Origin: Symbiodinium natans
Lineage: Eukaryota; Sar; Dinophyceae; Suessiales; Symbiodiniaceae
DNA length: 64,000 nucleotides
Direction of reading: 5' to 3'
Assembly: GCA_905221605.1 (NCBI GenBank)
Contig: CAJNDS010000069.1
Span: forward strand, 926,001 to 990,000
Position numbers and translations under genes: made by a program. The notes under the pieces are model-generated. The model searched no databases. It saw only the letters and a program-made list of their open reading frames with translations, and was not told where the DNA came from. Shown piece by piece: positions 44,278-55,366 of this stretch. Positions within the stretch are counted from its first letter, which is position 1, and every line of letters starts with the position of its first letter.

Positions 44278-44508
44278 TTAGGAAGCTACCTACCTTGTTA
44301 TGAAGCTACCTAACTTCAAGTCCTCAAACTAGCATGGCAAGGCCTTCGCTATTTGATCAACTTCAGCGTTTTTGGCCTCTTTGGCGATCACTTTGCCGAC
44401 GAATGCCAGATCTTCGCGCTGGCCCCTTGGCAGCTCTGCTCCGCGCGACCGCAATCTCCCAGGGCGTATTCTAAGGTGAATATGGACGGATTTCAAGTTC
44501 TAATAAGA

Positions 44509-45552
44509 TTTAATTTCGAATTTAGTCCTTCTGCTTGTAAGGTTCAGGGTTGCCTTTGGAGAGCCTGGATTTGAATTTAATCCTTTCTGCTGTAGAGGTT
44601 GAAATTCGAATTTAACTCCATGTTCTTTCTCCCCCACCGTACTGCGGAATTAAATTCGAAGTTAATCCTTCCTGGGTTTCAAGGGACTTAAATTCAATTT
44701 AAAGCCTATTACCAGTGCAAGGTCTTAAATTCGAATTTAAGCTCCAGGTTTTAAACTCGAATTTAACAGCTCTACAGTGTCCTCTTGTCGGTGTTTAAAT
44801 TCGAATTTGAAGCCTTGCAAGGTTTCCTCTTCAACAAGATTTATATTCACACTTAAATCGTCTACGGTTTCGTCATATCCAAGTTCAGGATGCAACTAAG
44901 GGTTTACTGCTCAAAGCTTTGGTTGTGGGCGGTTCTGAATTAAGATCCTCATACCGACAAGCCCTGAAGCTAAGACCTTAGGCCAAAGACCGAGACCCGA
45001 TAACTTTAGGCCCAATCACCCGGAATCTCCGAACCCTCGAGGCTGCCCAACACCCCTGAACGCTAAGTCGAAAGCCCACTAACCCCGTAGCCCTGAATCT
45101 TCAACCTGAGCCCTAAAGCCGAAGGCCCAGCAGACCATTAAACCTTCATGATCAGACCGTCAGAACCTCAGCCCCAGACCCGTAGCCCCGTAGACCCCTT
45201 AACCCGTAGACTGCAAAACCTTGGACCCTTTAGACCCTTCGACCTCCACCCTCAGACCCTCTAGACTCGCAGACCCCCAGACGGCACACCTGAGACCTTC
45301 AGACCCAGAGAAATTGAAGCGCTTGGACCTGTAGACCCTTCGGCTAAAGGCTAAAGACGGTTAAAATTCAAATTTAAGCCATGATCCAGAAAAGGGCATA
45401 AATTCGAATTTAAATCCTTCTCGTGGTGGGTCCTGGCGGCTGCTGCTTGGTTCAGAGGTTTTTAATTCGGATTCAAGCCGTCGGGATGCTAGGGCTCCGC
45501 CCAGCCCAGGGAGGGCTTGTCTTTGAATTCAATCCTTTTTTAAATTTGAGAT
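44509..45552. repeat. Array of AT-rich palindromes, core TTAAATTCGAATTTAA
   Basis: About 13 copies lie at roughly 44509, 44567, 44598, 44648, 44687, 44724, 44749, 44793, 44839, 45359, 45398, 45461 and 45523, with a weak one at 45540. The copy at 44724-44741 (CTTAAATTCGAATTTAAG) is an 18-bp perfect palindrome. Most are followed by AGCC or TCC. Spacing is 25-75 bp with unrelated spacers, plus a gap at 44860-45358 filled by decayed GACCCTTAGA-like repeats. It directly follows the channel gene. Confidence 0.85.
44860..45358 (+). repeat. Degenerate C-rich telomere-like repeat of the AGACCCTT type
   Basis: Between the two groups of palindromes, units such as CCGTAGACCCCTTAACC and AGACCCTTCGACC recur. 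This is a decayed or variant form of the CCCTAAA repeat. No gene. Confidence 0.6.
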
Positions 45553-45757
45553 CCGGCTTCATCCATTCTAAGGCTTTAAGAGGTTGAGGGTTTAGACGGT
45601 CTAGGGTTTATTCTTGGGATTAGGGAGTGTTTTTAGGGTTAGGGGTTCAGGGTTTAGGGTTTCTGCGTTTCTGCTCGGGTTTAGGGTTTAGGGTTTAGGG
45701 AAGTTGTCACTGAGCGGCTTTGAAGCTTCAGCAGCTGCGCTCATCTTTCGTCTTTCA

Positions 45758-45953
45758 GGAAGCAAGGTCTCTGAGGCATCGCCCAGACCCTAAGAAAATG
45801 TGCCCTCGAACCCCAAACCCCAAACCCCAAGCCCCAAACCCCAAACCCAGCAGAACAGCCGAGGTTCGCAAGGAGCCCGGCATGGATGATCTGCGAGGCA
45901 TGCGCGCTGAGCTTAAGGACCGGGGCCTCTTAGAGTTAAGGCTGGAGGGCTGA
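45758..45953 (+). CDS. Candidate exons around a telomere-like insert
   Basis: After CTTTCGTCTTTCAG the frame reads EARSLRHRPDPK and then passes through CCCCAAACC repeats. It continues as EVRKEPGMDDLRGMRAELKD then RGLLELRLEG and TGA. The second part is helix-prone and convincing. The repeat between them is probably a short intron that happens to stay in frame. Function unknown. Confidence 0.4.
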
Positions 45954-46062
45954 CTAAAGCCTAAACCCCAAACCCCAAACCCTAAACCCTAAGCGCCACA
46001 ACACTGCCACAACCATAAGCCCATAAGTGCGAGTTCAGGGTTAAGGGGCCCTGTACTGCAGA

Positions 46063-46108
46063 GCTGCCGGTTCCAGCGGGCCAAGGAGTGTCCCTGAATG
46101 GAGCCATA
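46063..46108 (+). CDS. Candidate very short exon
   Basis: It lies between CTGTACTGCAG and GTTTAGGGTTT, with frame ELPVPAGQGVSLNGAI. The donor GT is the first base pair of the G-rich repeat itself. Too short to be sure. Confidence 0.35.
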
Positions 46109-46245
46109 TAGGTTTAGGGTTTATTTGGGGTTCAACGCCCGCTTAGCTTCCTACTAAGAACCCGGAAGTCTAGAGGTCTGTCCATGCCGCCGAAGCGTTA
46201 GGGCGGATAGGTTCGGTTTAGGGTTTTAGGTAGATGTCCTTTCGG

Positions 46246-46345
46246 GTGGCCTGAGGAGAAGATACAACGCCTGGAGAACGAGCTGCAGGAGCAGCGCCAA
46301 GAACAGAAGGACACACTTTTTCTCAGCGTGCTGCTTTCGCAGTAG
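46246..46345 (+). CDS. Candidate terminal exon, coiled coil
   Basis: The frame reads PEEKIQRLENELQEQRQEQK then DTLFLSVLLSQ and TAG (46343-46345). The heptad-like pattern of Leu and charged residues predicts a coiled coil with a hydrophobic end. G-rich repeats precede it and C-rich ones follow. The acceptor is unclear. Confidence 0.5.
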
Positions 46346-46616
46346 CATAAATAGTGCCGGTGCGGTCCTAACCTCGAACCTTTAAATTTCAGCCCCTAAA
46401 CCGTTAGAACCTTGTATAGCCGCCAAAAAATCTCAAAACCCCGAAGCCTTAAGCCCTTTACGTACAAAACCCTAAGCCCCTAAAGTTCCCGAGCTGTACT
46501 TCCCCAAGCCCTGAACCCATCCCAACCTTTAGTAGTTCTAAGCTGCCATAGGGTTTAGGGTTTCATGGTTTAAAAGTTTAATTCGGCGGGGGCTCCGGGT
46601 TGATGGGCTTCATGGT

Positions 46617-46922
46617 TTGGTCAACGCTGTGCGCGCGCTGCCTCGGCCGTCGGGCCGGGCCCAGCCACGTGACCGGTACCTCGAGGTCCAGCGCTGGGCT
46701 GCGTACAAAAAGCCCGCAGGCAAGAAATGCAACAACAAGATCTCACAAGAGAGGTTGCAGGAAGTTGGAGAGGAAGAGGAAGACGAGCTGGAGGAAGACA
46801 TCGCGACAGAAGTCCCAGGCATTTCCCAGGCCTCGACAGGCGGAGGGGTTCCAGGAAGGTCCACAGCTATCCGAAAGTCTTCTTGTTCCAGACGCCAGTC
46901 TTCGGCCGAAACGCATTCCTAA
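46617..46922 (+). CDS. Candidate exon, basic then acidic, unknown
   Basis: The frame reads RYLEVQRWAAYKKPAGKKCN, a helix ERLQEVGEEEEDELEEDI, then a Ser/Gly-rich end. The middle looks like true coding sequence. Both ends of the frame are probably intronic, since it begins at a TTG and ends in repeat DNA. No family recognised. Confidence 0.4.
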   Translation: MVNAVRALPRPSGRAQPRDRYLEVQRWAAYKKPAGKKCNNKISQERLQEVGEEEEDELEEDIATEVPGISQASTGGGVPGRSTAIRKSSCSRRQSSAETHS

Positions 46923-47310
46923 ACCCCGAACAGTGCCACCCGGAGAAAGGCTGGACAAAAGCCCAACACGCTACGCCCCAAGCCCTAAACCACAAACCCT
47001 AGCAGGCGAGCCTGGATGCAATGGGCAAAAAGATAGACGCCCTTCTGAATCTGGCCCGTGCTGAGACCGCTGAGACCCAGCACTCGTAGCACGGGATCCA
47101 GATTTTGTGGTGCGGTTTTGTGTGATCAGCAATGCTTTGCAATCAGCAAAGGATTTACGTTGAACTTCTGCCAAGTACTGTTGCAATCAACACAGAACTA
47201 GATGACTTGCTCAGCTGAGGAGCCCGCCGTGGTTTCAGTTATGTGATAAGTTACTACTCGTGAATGAACTTGGATTCTGCACCAGCTTAGCATAGCTTAG
47301 CCATGGCACG

Positions 47311-47512
<202 letters not shown>

Positions 47513-47528
47513 CCATTGGGCGCATGCA

Positions 47529-48015
47529 GAGCAATGCTCAGCAGCTGCGCCAAACTTTAAGAATGCGGCACGACAATGCGTGATGTTCGAACACTCGTCA
47601 GAGCAGTCATGCCGCTTGATTTGTTGATTTGCCAGCAGACCTCTTTGTCCGCGCTTGGTCCCAACAAAGAGCCAACGGTCTTTGGTTCATCGCAATCAAG
47701 GTCTAGATGAATTGCTGATACGGGGAGCCGTCGTGCTTGTAGTTGAGTGAGGACCACGTGTGAACCAAACTGGAAAGATTTTGCCAACGGCTTGCAGGTG
47801 GCCTGACCAATGCTCAGCATCTGCGTACATAGCACTCGATGATGTCAATGCGGCATGGCAATGCATGATGTTCGAACAGTCATCGGGGCAGTCATGCGCT
47901 TGAATTCTTTGATTTGGCCTCAGACCTCTTTGTCTGCGCCTAACGAGCCGACGGACGTTGCTTCATGCGGGAGCCGTCGTGCTTGTAGTTGAGGACCACG
48001 TATGAACCAAACAAT
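47529..48015 (+). repeat. Tandem duplication, unit of about 240-280 bp
   Basis: Copy 1 (about 47529-47770) and copy 2 (about 47806-48015) share CAATGCTCAGCA, ATGATGTTCGAACA, GCAGTCATGC, CAGACCTCTTTGTC, GGGAGCCGTCGTGCTTGTAG and GAGGACCACGT(G/A)TGAACCAA. Copy 2 has a deletion of about 50 bp in the middle. Confidence 0.85.
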
Positions 48016-48349
48016 GCTCCGCAACACCAGAGATTAAAGGCAGAACAATGCGTAATGTTTGAACTGTCAGGGTATTTGGGAGGGTTCGGGGTTGAGGACT
48101 TAGAGAGTTCAGGGTGTGGGGTCCAAAATTGGACGATGCAGGAGGCTTTCGGGTTAAGCTCGAAACAGGTCGAGGCCAAAAGTCTGCTGCGAAGCACCCC
48201 TACTGCCATCTGATGAACACATATGACTACCGTAGCTCCTGATGAATATTTTTTTTTTGGGAGGGGGCTGAAAGTTGTTGGAGTCGCTGCCGCCTCCAGT
48301 GTCCTGAGAGGGCATCATAGGCACTGGCTCTGTCTTTGTCCCTTGCCCC

Positions 48350-49414
48350 ATGGCAGCTGCACTTGTCAGGCAGCTCCGCTTTGCGCTGGCAGGCCTTCTT
48401 GTGCTGGTTCGGCAAGCCCACAGCGACGCAGGTTGCCAGATCGAGACCACAGCCGATGACATCGTGGCTGGTTTGGACATCCGAGACAAAGTTGCCGTTG
48501 TCACAGGGGGAGACAGCGGCATGGGCTACGAGGTTGCCCTTTCCCTTGCTCGGGGCGGTGCTACAGTCTGTATCGGGAGCCACAATGAGACTAAGGGAAC
48601 AGCAGCAGCGCAGAAGATCATCGACAAGATTCCTGGTGCAAAAGTGCGGTCGTTCAGCTTGGACTTGGGTTCTTTCTCGAGCGTGCGCACTTTCGCCACG
48701 CAAGTCCGAGAGAGCACCGGCGGTGGGATCCACATGTTGATCAACAATGCCGGGATTTACGACAACGAGGCTAAGGCAACAGCCGACGGCTTCGAGGTCA
48801 TCTTCCAAGTCAACTATCTGGGCCATTTCCTTCTCACTGAGCTGCTCTTGCCTGCCTTGCGCCAGGCCAAGGGACGGGTGGTCAATGTCGCCAGCGAGCA
48901 GGAAGGAGTGGCCTGCAGGCTTGCTGGCTTTCCGGACGGATGCCTGCATGGCTTCGACTACCTCCCGGTGCCGGTGATTCCAAAGCACAACGTGACGATG
49001 GCCGATGGCTTCTCTATGCCAGCAACGACGTATGGGATTGCCAAGACCATGTTGATCGAGCATGCCGCTGCCCTGGCGCTCCGCGAGGATCCTTCCAAGG
49101 TGGCGGCCTTTGCAATCACACCAGGGTATGTTAACACATCGATCACAATTGGCGATAACGTGACGCGACGGTGCCTGACCCAGCCGCCACCAAATCCATG
49201 TCCTTTCACGCCGCAAGAAGGTGCAGCAGTTTCGGTGTACTGTGCCGCCGCCGCAGCTGAAAGCTTATCCGGAAGCTACATCTCCCGGGTTCTGGAGTGC
49301 TCGCCTCAAGAGCCTGTCCACAATGGCTTTACAAGAGCCATGCTTCCCGAGCTCTACAGCCGATCCCTTCAGTGGGTCGGCTTGTCGGAGGAGGAACCAT
49401 CTCTCTTTGCATGA
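48350..49414 (+). CDS. Short-chain dehydrogenase/reductase (SDR)
   Basis: An NAD(P)H-dependent oxidoreductase of the Rossmann fold, close in layout to retinol-dehydrogenase-like and light-dependent protochlorophyllide-reductase-like SDRs. The ATG at 48350 gives 354 residues. The N-terminus (VRQLRFALAGLLVLVRQ) resembles a signal peptide or membrane anchor. The cofactor motif TGGDSGMG is at 52-59, NNAG at 132-135, and N155 in VNYLGHF. The catalytic residues are S182 (NVAS), Y228 and K232 (YGIAK), and the PGYVNTS loop is at 258-264. All core residues are present, so the enzyme should be active. It is a single exon with no telomere-like repeat inside. The substrate cannot be told from the sequence. 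Confidence 0.9.
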   Translation: MAAALVRQLRFALAGLLVLVRQAHSDAGCQIETTADDIVAGLDIRDKVAVVTGGDSGMGYEVALSLARGGATVCIGSHNETKGTAAAQKIIDKIPGAKVRSFSLDLGSFSSVRTFATQVRESTGGGIHMLINNAGIYDNEAKATADGFEVIFQVNYLGHFLLTELLLPALRQAKGRVVNVASEQEGVACRLAGFPDGCLHGFDYLPVPVIPKHNVTMADGFSMPATTYGIAKTMLIEHAAALALREDPSKVAAFAITPGYVNTSITIGDNVTRRCLTQPPPNPCPFTPQEGAAVSVYCAAAAAESLSGSYISRVLECSPQEPVHNGFTRAMLPELYSRSLQWVGLSEEEPSLFA

Positions 49415-49679
49415 GGTGAGTTCTGGGCCGGAGGGGTCAACCTCCCTGAGATTCTTGACCGGTGCTTGGCCGGTGCTTGATCAAACAGAAGTCGTGCCAC
49501 AATTCATGATGTGTGCCTAGGTGATGTGTGTTGCAGCATCTTGTCTGGTTTACATTCTGCTCCAGTGCCCACAGTACGCGAGGACGCCTGTAAGCGTGGG
49601 CCGTGAAGATGTGCAATCGTGTGTCTGGACTGTAGCAGCCGTCTTCTGAAGTCAGCCAATATTGTAAGGTTGCATGGAG
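49415..49679. other. Downstream region of the SDR gene
   Basis: No supported feature. Confidence 0.4.
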
Positions 49680-50134
49680 TCAATGGGTTTGCTTTCCGTA
49701 GCCGAAGCCCGAAAGCATCGGTAGGTCCTTGACCCCAAATCCTAATTGGCCCAACGCATCTAAAAGTTTCCATGGGTTGACAGGGTAGCTTCTCCCTGCT
49801 GCTGCAGCTCTGGACGATTCCAGAAGTAGTTCCCACTTTGCCATGTGAGACCGCGCTAGGGCGATGTCAGCCTGCAGCCGGATGGTGCTGGATTTGGCTA
49901 CGATTGCAGTGGACCCAGCCATCCGCACTTGTTCAACCCACCGCCACGAGGAGCGGAGGACGCTTCAATGGCAACATAGTTTCCTGCGTCCAGAACTGTT
50001 TGAAGAAGGTCAAGGTCAAGAACGTGTTTCTGGCTTTCTGGACGACCGTCACCAAGCTGGTGGAGTGTGTCGTTGATGTCGTGGAGATGGTGAAGGATTT
50101 CTGCGGCTGCCTGGAGGACGTCTTCAGCGGGCAA
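49680..50134 (-). CDS. Possible minus-strand gene in two frames, unknown
   Basis: The minus strand reads a helical segment (LQAAAEILHHLHDINDTLHQ, 49960-50134). Then, in another frame, it reads a second protein-like segment (IRLQADIALARSHMAKWELL ... PWKLLDALGQLGFGVKDL, 49680-49928). The change of frame near 49930-49950 could be an indel or a tiny intron. A plus-strand frame (49838-50203) is also open with plausible composition (KLVECVVDVVEMVKDFCGCL), so the coding strand is not certain. Confidence 0.35.
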
Positions 50135-50272
50135 CGCCAGCGCAATCTACGGGGAGTCCGGGATTTCATCTCTAAGCTTTGCGTAGCTTCTATTACCAGC
50201 TAATCAGAGTCTTTTCCACATTTAAACGTTAAACCTAAACCCTAAAACCCCTAAGGAACCCTGTCGGGAGCA

Positions 50273-50361
50273 GCCCAGCGAACTGCCAAGAGCGATGCAG
50301 CAGCATACCGGGCTGCGCCCACTTCAGCCACTGGCCCGACGGAGGCTGCCACATCCAGGGG
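50273..50361 (+). CDS. Candidate exon between C-rich and G-rich repeats
   Basis: It lies after CTGTCGGGAG and before GTTCAGGGTTTGGGG. Two frames are open, one of them AQRTAKSDAAAYRAAPTSAT. The layout matches other exons here, but the frame is undecided. Confidence 0.35.
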
Positions 50362-50634
50362 GTTCAGGGTTTGGGGGTCTACGGTTTCGGGTTTTCGGGT
50401 TGAGGCTTTAGGGTTTAGGGTTCAAATGCTACATCCTTCCCCTTAAACCCCCGAACCCAAAGGCCTGAGCCCTGAACCCTCTGAGCCCTAAATCGTAAAC
50501 CCTGCCTGACTAAAACCTTCAACCCAAAGCCCGAAACCCTTAACCCTAAAGCCTTTAACCCTGACTGCAATCCTAAACCCGAAGCCCGAAACCCTAAACC
50601 CCAAATCCTAAACCCTAAACCCCCAAACCCACAG

Positions 50635-50697
50635 ACCTGCGAGGCGGTCTCCGCGACCCCGGCTATGGAGCCCCTACCGGCTGCTGGCCTGGAACGG
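50635..50697 (+). CDS. Candidate internal exon, 63 nt, phase 0
   Basis: AACCCACAG precedes it and GTTTAGGGTTATAG follows. The 21 codons read TCEAVSATPAMEPLPAAGLE R. The upstream intron ends in about 70 bp of CCCTAAA-type repeat, and the downstream intron starts with TTTAGGG, so the donor lies in the repeat. Confidence 0.5.
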
Positions 50698-50699
50698 GT

Positions 50700-51853
50700 T
50701 TAGGGTTATAGAGTTAGTAGCGTATGCATTAATTATTTGTCGGTCCGTTATGCACGGGGTGCTTGTAGGGTTTGGGTGTGTTGGGTTTGGGTTCGGGTTT
50801 GGGTTTGAGGTGTAGGGTTCAGGGTTCACAGCTTAGTGGCTTAGCGACATGGGGGCTCACAGATTGTTGAATTTTTCCTGCCTGCGCATTTGTGACGCCA
50901 TGGGGCTCTTATGTTGGAAGTGAAGAGCTCAAGGATATGACTCATACTTGAGGTTCATGGGTCGCTAGAAGTACTTACTTAACTAAGGTGAAAATATCCC
51001 AACTACTTGGGGGACACCTGGCAGTACACGCGCTGAGGCAGGAAGTCGGTGAGGGGTGCAGGGCTTTGGGAACGGGGGCGCGTTGGGCGTCACATGGCGT
51101 CGCACGGCTCACGGCGCACATGGCGTTGCAATTTTGTTTTGTTAGATACTCGTGAGGCGGCACGGATCCAGGCGCACGAGTTATAGTGTTGCATTCTGCT
51201 GCGTTCATATCATGGGATGTTACCTTGGACCGCTAAGGTTGTACCCTTGGGTTTTGAGGACCCGTTGTGAAGATCCTCTAAGGGAAAGAAAGTAAGGGAA
51301 CCTCTTAGGGGTACATCCCGAGGGGCCGAGTATAACTCCCTTGATCAGAAGCGGTGCAACAGTGCTGCCAGATCTGAAAATGTAATCGTCTCACGAGATT
51401 GCTCATCGCCACAATTGAGGCAGCGTGATTCTCAGTTGCACATGGCAGTCAATGCGGCAGGACATTCTTTCTCAGATTTCATTTGTGTGTCCACGGCCGT
51501 ACCTTGCTGCCTCAATGTGACAGGGATTGCGCGACGTGAATCACGCCTTGACGCTTCCCGTCAGTGCTTTGCCCGCAAAGCTGGCGAACCACCACGCGTC
51601 AGAGCAGACCGTGCAAGCATGCGCACCCATGCAAGCAGCTCTTGTTGAAGCGTTGCTGACCCCAAACCCCACACCCCACCCCCCAAACCCCAAACACCAA
51701 ACCCAAGCCCTAAACCCCAAACCCGAAACACCAAACCCAAACCCTAAACCCTAAACCCTAAACCCTGGACCCTAGACCCTAGAGCCCAGACCCTAGACAC
51801 CCCAGACCCTGGACCCTAGACCCTATTCCCCAATCCCTAAACCCAACCTGCAG
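50700..51853. other. Repeat-rich spacer
   Basis: G-rich repeats at 50760-50830 and a long C-rich block at 51660-51850 with ACCCTAGA variants. No supportable exon between, although short open frames exist at 51415-51650. Confidence 0.4.
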
Positions 51854-51980
51854 GGTCCAAGCTTTGATAGCCGTGTCGGCTCTGCGCACGCCATGGCATC
51901 CGTCGGGGCGGCCTCCGGGGTCTCGGGGGCCGCAGGAGGCCTCAGAGCCCGGCCCTTTTCCGCACGAGGCGCTGTCTCGG
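51854..51980 (+). CDS. Candidate internal exon, Gly/Ala/Ser-rich
   Basis: AACCTGCAG precedes it and GTTTGGGGG follows. The frame reads GPSFDSRVGSAHAMASVGAA, then a Gly/Ala/Arg-rich stretch to GAVS plus one base. The donor GT is the first unit of the (GTTTGGGG)n array. Confidence 0.5.
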
Positions 51981-52062
51981 GTTTGGGGGTTTGGGGGTTT
52001 GGGGGTTTGGGGGTTTGGGGGTTTGGGGGTTTGGGGGTTTGGGGGTTTGGGGGTTTGGGGTT
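51978..52062 (+). repeat. (GGGTTTGG)n array, G-rich telomere-like variant
   Basis: About 10 near-identical 8-bp units (GTTTGGGG). They grade into TTTAGGG units up to about 52135. Confidence 0.9.
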
Positions 52063-52139
52063 TAGGGTTGACGGTTTAGTTTAGGTTTAGGGTTTAGGGT
52101 TTAGGGTATAGGGCATTTAGGGTTTAGGATTTCGGGTTA

Positions 52140-53000
52140 GGCGGAACTCGTTTTGAAAAACTTAATTTTCATTTGGGCCTTGTTTGGTCCCAACCCCTTA
52201 AACCAGTGTTTCAGGTTCAATCTCGGAAGCTGGAAGTTGATAGATTAGATTTCGCAAGTCGCAGGTTCTGGGTTGGAAGAGCAATTCTGTGAACATTTCA
52301 GCAAGCCTTCTGCACAAGGCCGTGTGCAGTTGTGGAAGTCCTGAATATGACTGTGCGCATGTGAGCTTGACACTGTTCCACACGCACGCGAACGCGCACA
52401 CCAGAGGGCCATTCACTGCTTTTAACGAACTTAAGGAACGTAGGTTACCATAATCAGGACACCGTCGTTTTTGTGTCTATCTTCGAAAGCCATGGACATG
52501 AATTGGCTTGTGAGACTGATATGGTAGCAAACGGGGCCACGGTACACAGTAGCGTGCGGGTGTAGAGGTTCTTAGGCCATCGGAAGGTCGCCTGACCCGC
52601 GAGCCTGCTGCACGGGAACCGTCCGTCCTGGTGCATGGCTGCAACGAACCGCCGCCGGATGCCGGAGGAGCATCTAGGGCTTGTGGAATAAACCCTAAAC
52701 CCTGAACCCCACAGAGGTTTCAGTGGCATTCTTGGGGCTCTTCGTAGCATCGGGTTGAGGCACAGGACCTAGGATGACCCAATTCTGATTCTCGTAGATT
52801 CGCCTGGTAAAGGTGGGAATAGGACGATACTAGAGCATCTAGAGCCTTCCACTTATCCTATTTTTGAGGGCTCGACTCTCCATAAACAAACCATATAATG
52901 AAAATTATGATTCCTCCCCCCTTTTTGGGATCTCCAGGGACATACATTTCCTACTGGGGTTTAGGGTTTGGGGTTTAGGAACCGGGAAGCTTCTGACTTG
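52140..53000. other. Spacer with little repeat
   Basis: Mostly non-repetitive. Short open frames on the minus strand (52198-52416, 52454-52750) have no motif and do not look coding. Confidence 0.35.
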
Positions 53001-53628
53001 CATCTGCAAGGAGCTGGACTTCAGGGCCCTGGCCATTTTCGGCACTTTGCCAACACGTCGAGGGCCGTGATTCAGGAGGGGCCCAGGGCTCTGCATGGGT
53101 TGGGGCATTTGGGGTTAGGTTTCAGGGTTCAGTGCTCAAGCCCCGGGCAGTTTAGGGTGTGGAGGTCAGGCAGAGGGATTTAGTGGGTTTAGGGTCTTTC
53201 AGCCCTCAACAAATATGAAGCTGTTTCACCAGCACCTGCTCGAGGCAAGCACGCCTTCAACTTCAAAGGAGTTGCATTGGGCCTGTATGAAGGTTTGTAG
53301 TTATGAGCAATGTCGGCTACAAGTGAGTTGTACTTCTAGTTTTCCAAAACTCAGAAAACCAGCCATGTCCACCCAAGAGCCTCCAAGGGTTTAGGGTTTA
53401 AGGTTTGTGTTTGGTTGCTTTTGACCCAAGGTTCGCGCCGATGTGACAAGGGCTGCACGTCTCCCATGGCAAAGCGTAAACCTTACACCTTTTCCGCTGC
53501 CAGACCTCAAAGCCTCAAGTCTTAAGCTCCAAACCTAAACCCTAAACCCTACGCCCTAAACCCTACACCCTAAACCCTCAAACTTAAACTAATGTGAAGC
53601 CCGGTAGAAAGACTCGTTCTGCAGCGCA

Positions 53629-53677
53629 GGATCCGCTTCGGCAAGGCGACCAGATCGAGCGCGAGCGCCTCCGATAA
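53629..53677 (+). CDS. Possible terminal exon, charged
   Basis: After GTTCTGCAG(CGCAG) the frame reads QDPLRQGDQIERERLR and TAA. It is short, and helical and charged like neighbouring candidate exons. Confidence 0.35.
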
Positions 53678-53777
53678 AAGTTTCTTCTAGCCCGGTTTCG
53701 GGTTTAGGGTTTGTAGCCTGGACCCTAATCCCTGAACCCTGAACCCATAAAGCCCAAACCCTAAACCGGGGTTCAAG

Positions 53778-53852
53778 TATTCCCAGAACCTAAAGGCCCT
53801 GTCACAAGCCTTGCAGGCAAGGGTCTGCTCATGCTTCAAAGAAGTCGGGCAG
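53778..53852 (+). CDS. Candidate internal exon, 75 nt, phase 0
   Basis: GGGGTTCAAG precedes it and GTGAGT, a textbook donor, follows. It encodes 25 codons reading YSQNLKALSQALQARVCSCF KEVGQ. C-rich repeat lies just upstream. One of the best-supported exons. Confidence 0.6.
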
Positions 53853-53869
53853 GTGAGTCGTTGAATCCC

Positions 53870-54600
53870 TAAGCACTTGAAGCCTCCGAGCTCTAATCCC
53901 TTATAAACCCTGTAAGCCCTACAAAGCCTATAAACCCTATAAACCAGAAAATTCTACAATCCCCGATGCGACCCTTTAAACCCCTAGAAAACCCCATTAA
54001 CCGTGTAAGGCCTATAAACCTTTAAGGCCTTGACCCCAAGCCTAGACCGTAAAGCGCTAAACCTCCTAAACCCTAGCTGTGGCAAACGCAGCCTGGATTT
54101 TCGGAGGCCTGGTGTGTTTTAGGGCTTTGTTGTGAGATTTTCGGACTGCAGAACTTTAGGTTTGTAGGGTTCTTAGGGTCTTGGGGTTTTCGGGTGCCAG
54201 GGTTGCCTGTTTTTGAGTTAGTCGTGTCAGGACCATTAAGCATTCGGCAGAGGCCCTACAGCCCCTAAGCCCTCAGCCCTAAAAACAATGCCTACCAAAC
54301 GACAACAAGGAGTTCTTGACCCGACACCTCAAAATGGCTGAGAGTCCTTAAGGCATTCTAAGACGTGCCTGAAGGCCTTAGAGCCCTAAAAACCCTGCAC
54401 GCCGCTCACAACCCCCCCTAGAAGTCGCACAAGCCCCCAAAAGACACCCACCTCAAAAAGGACCCGAAACCCTTAAACCCTATAACAAAACTATAAAGAC
54501 CCCACGAAGCCCCCTTGCTTTGCCAAGTCTCCAGTTCTACAGCATGCCCCGAAAGTGCACCTGCCAAGGCACCGGGGCTTCCGGTTTATGATTTTAGAGT
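53870..54600 (+). repeat. Degenerate C-rich repeats (CCCTATAAACC-type) with short G-rich part
   Basis: Units such as ACCCTATAAACC and CCCTAAAAACC dominate 53880-54070 and 54260-54500, with a G-rich stretch at 54120-54200 between. No gene seen, apart from a possible tiny exon near 54540-54575. Confidence 0.6.
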
Positions 54601-55060
54601 TTAGGGTTTGGGGTTTGGGGTTTGGGGCTTTAGGGTTTGGGGGTTTGGCCCGATTGTGGAGGGCCATCTAACACCTTTCTCACACCCAAACCTATTCCTT
54701 TTCAGGGTTTGGGCCTACAAAAATCTTCTTCGGTCAAAAAGTGGAGGGGGGGGTGTAGAGGGAGGTTTGGGTGCTCGAAAAACCGCTTTTTCGCCAGAGG
54801 CATCGAGGGGCTTAAGCCCCCCCCACCCCCACTGTGGAGGGGGGGCCTAAGCCTTGATTTTGTGGTTTAGGGTTTGGGGTTTAGGGTTTAAGGTTTGGGG
54901 TTTAGGGTTTGGGGTTTAGAGCTTAGGCGGGCTTTGGGGCCAGGGTTTGGGGGCTTCAGGGTTTTGGAGGTGTTTGGGGATGTAGGGTGTGGGGGGCTTT
55001 AAGTGTTTTGGGGTTCCAGTTATCTTTTCTGGTTTGGGGTTTAGGGGTTTCAGGGTTTGG
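54597..55060 (+). repeat. G-rich telomere-like block (TTTAGGG / TTTGGGG)
   Basis: Repeated GGGTTTGGGGTTT and GGTTTAGGG units, with a purine-rich interruption at 54740-54850. It is followed at 55320 by a C-rich block, forming an inverted pair about 260 bp apart. Confidence 0.8.
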
Positions 55061-55366
55061 GGGGAGATGTTGCTCTTAAGAGCCTTAGTTCTTGTTTCGT
55101 TTGGGGGGGGGGTTCAATAGAGGGTTCAAGGGTTTTGGGACTTTTTTCTTGGGCTCAGGGTTTAGGCTTTAGGCTTTAGGGTGGTTAGGTTTGGATTAAG
55201 GTCCGGTGTTCTTCAGGTGTATAACCTTTCAGCCCTAAACTGTGAAACTGTCCTTCATCGTTTAAGCCCATCAAGCTGTAGGTAGGACTCACAGGCTCTT
55301 GTTTTAAAAGTCCCGAACCCCTTCCTCAACCCAAAACCCTCCTAACCCCAAACCCCCAAACCTCAG

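Noticed and set aside
48228-48236. ACCGTAGC upstream of the SDR gene as a spliced-leader relic
   Set aside because: Only eight bases match and the rest of the leader is absent. Such a match is expected by chance in a window this long.
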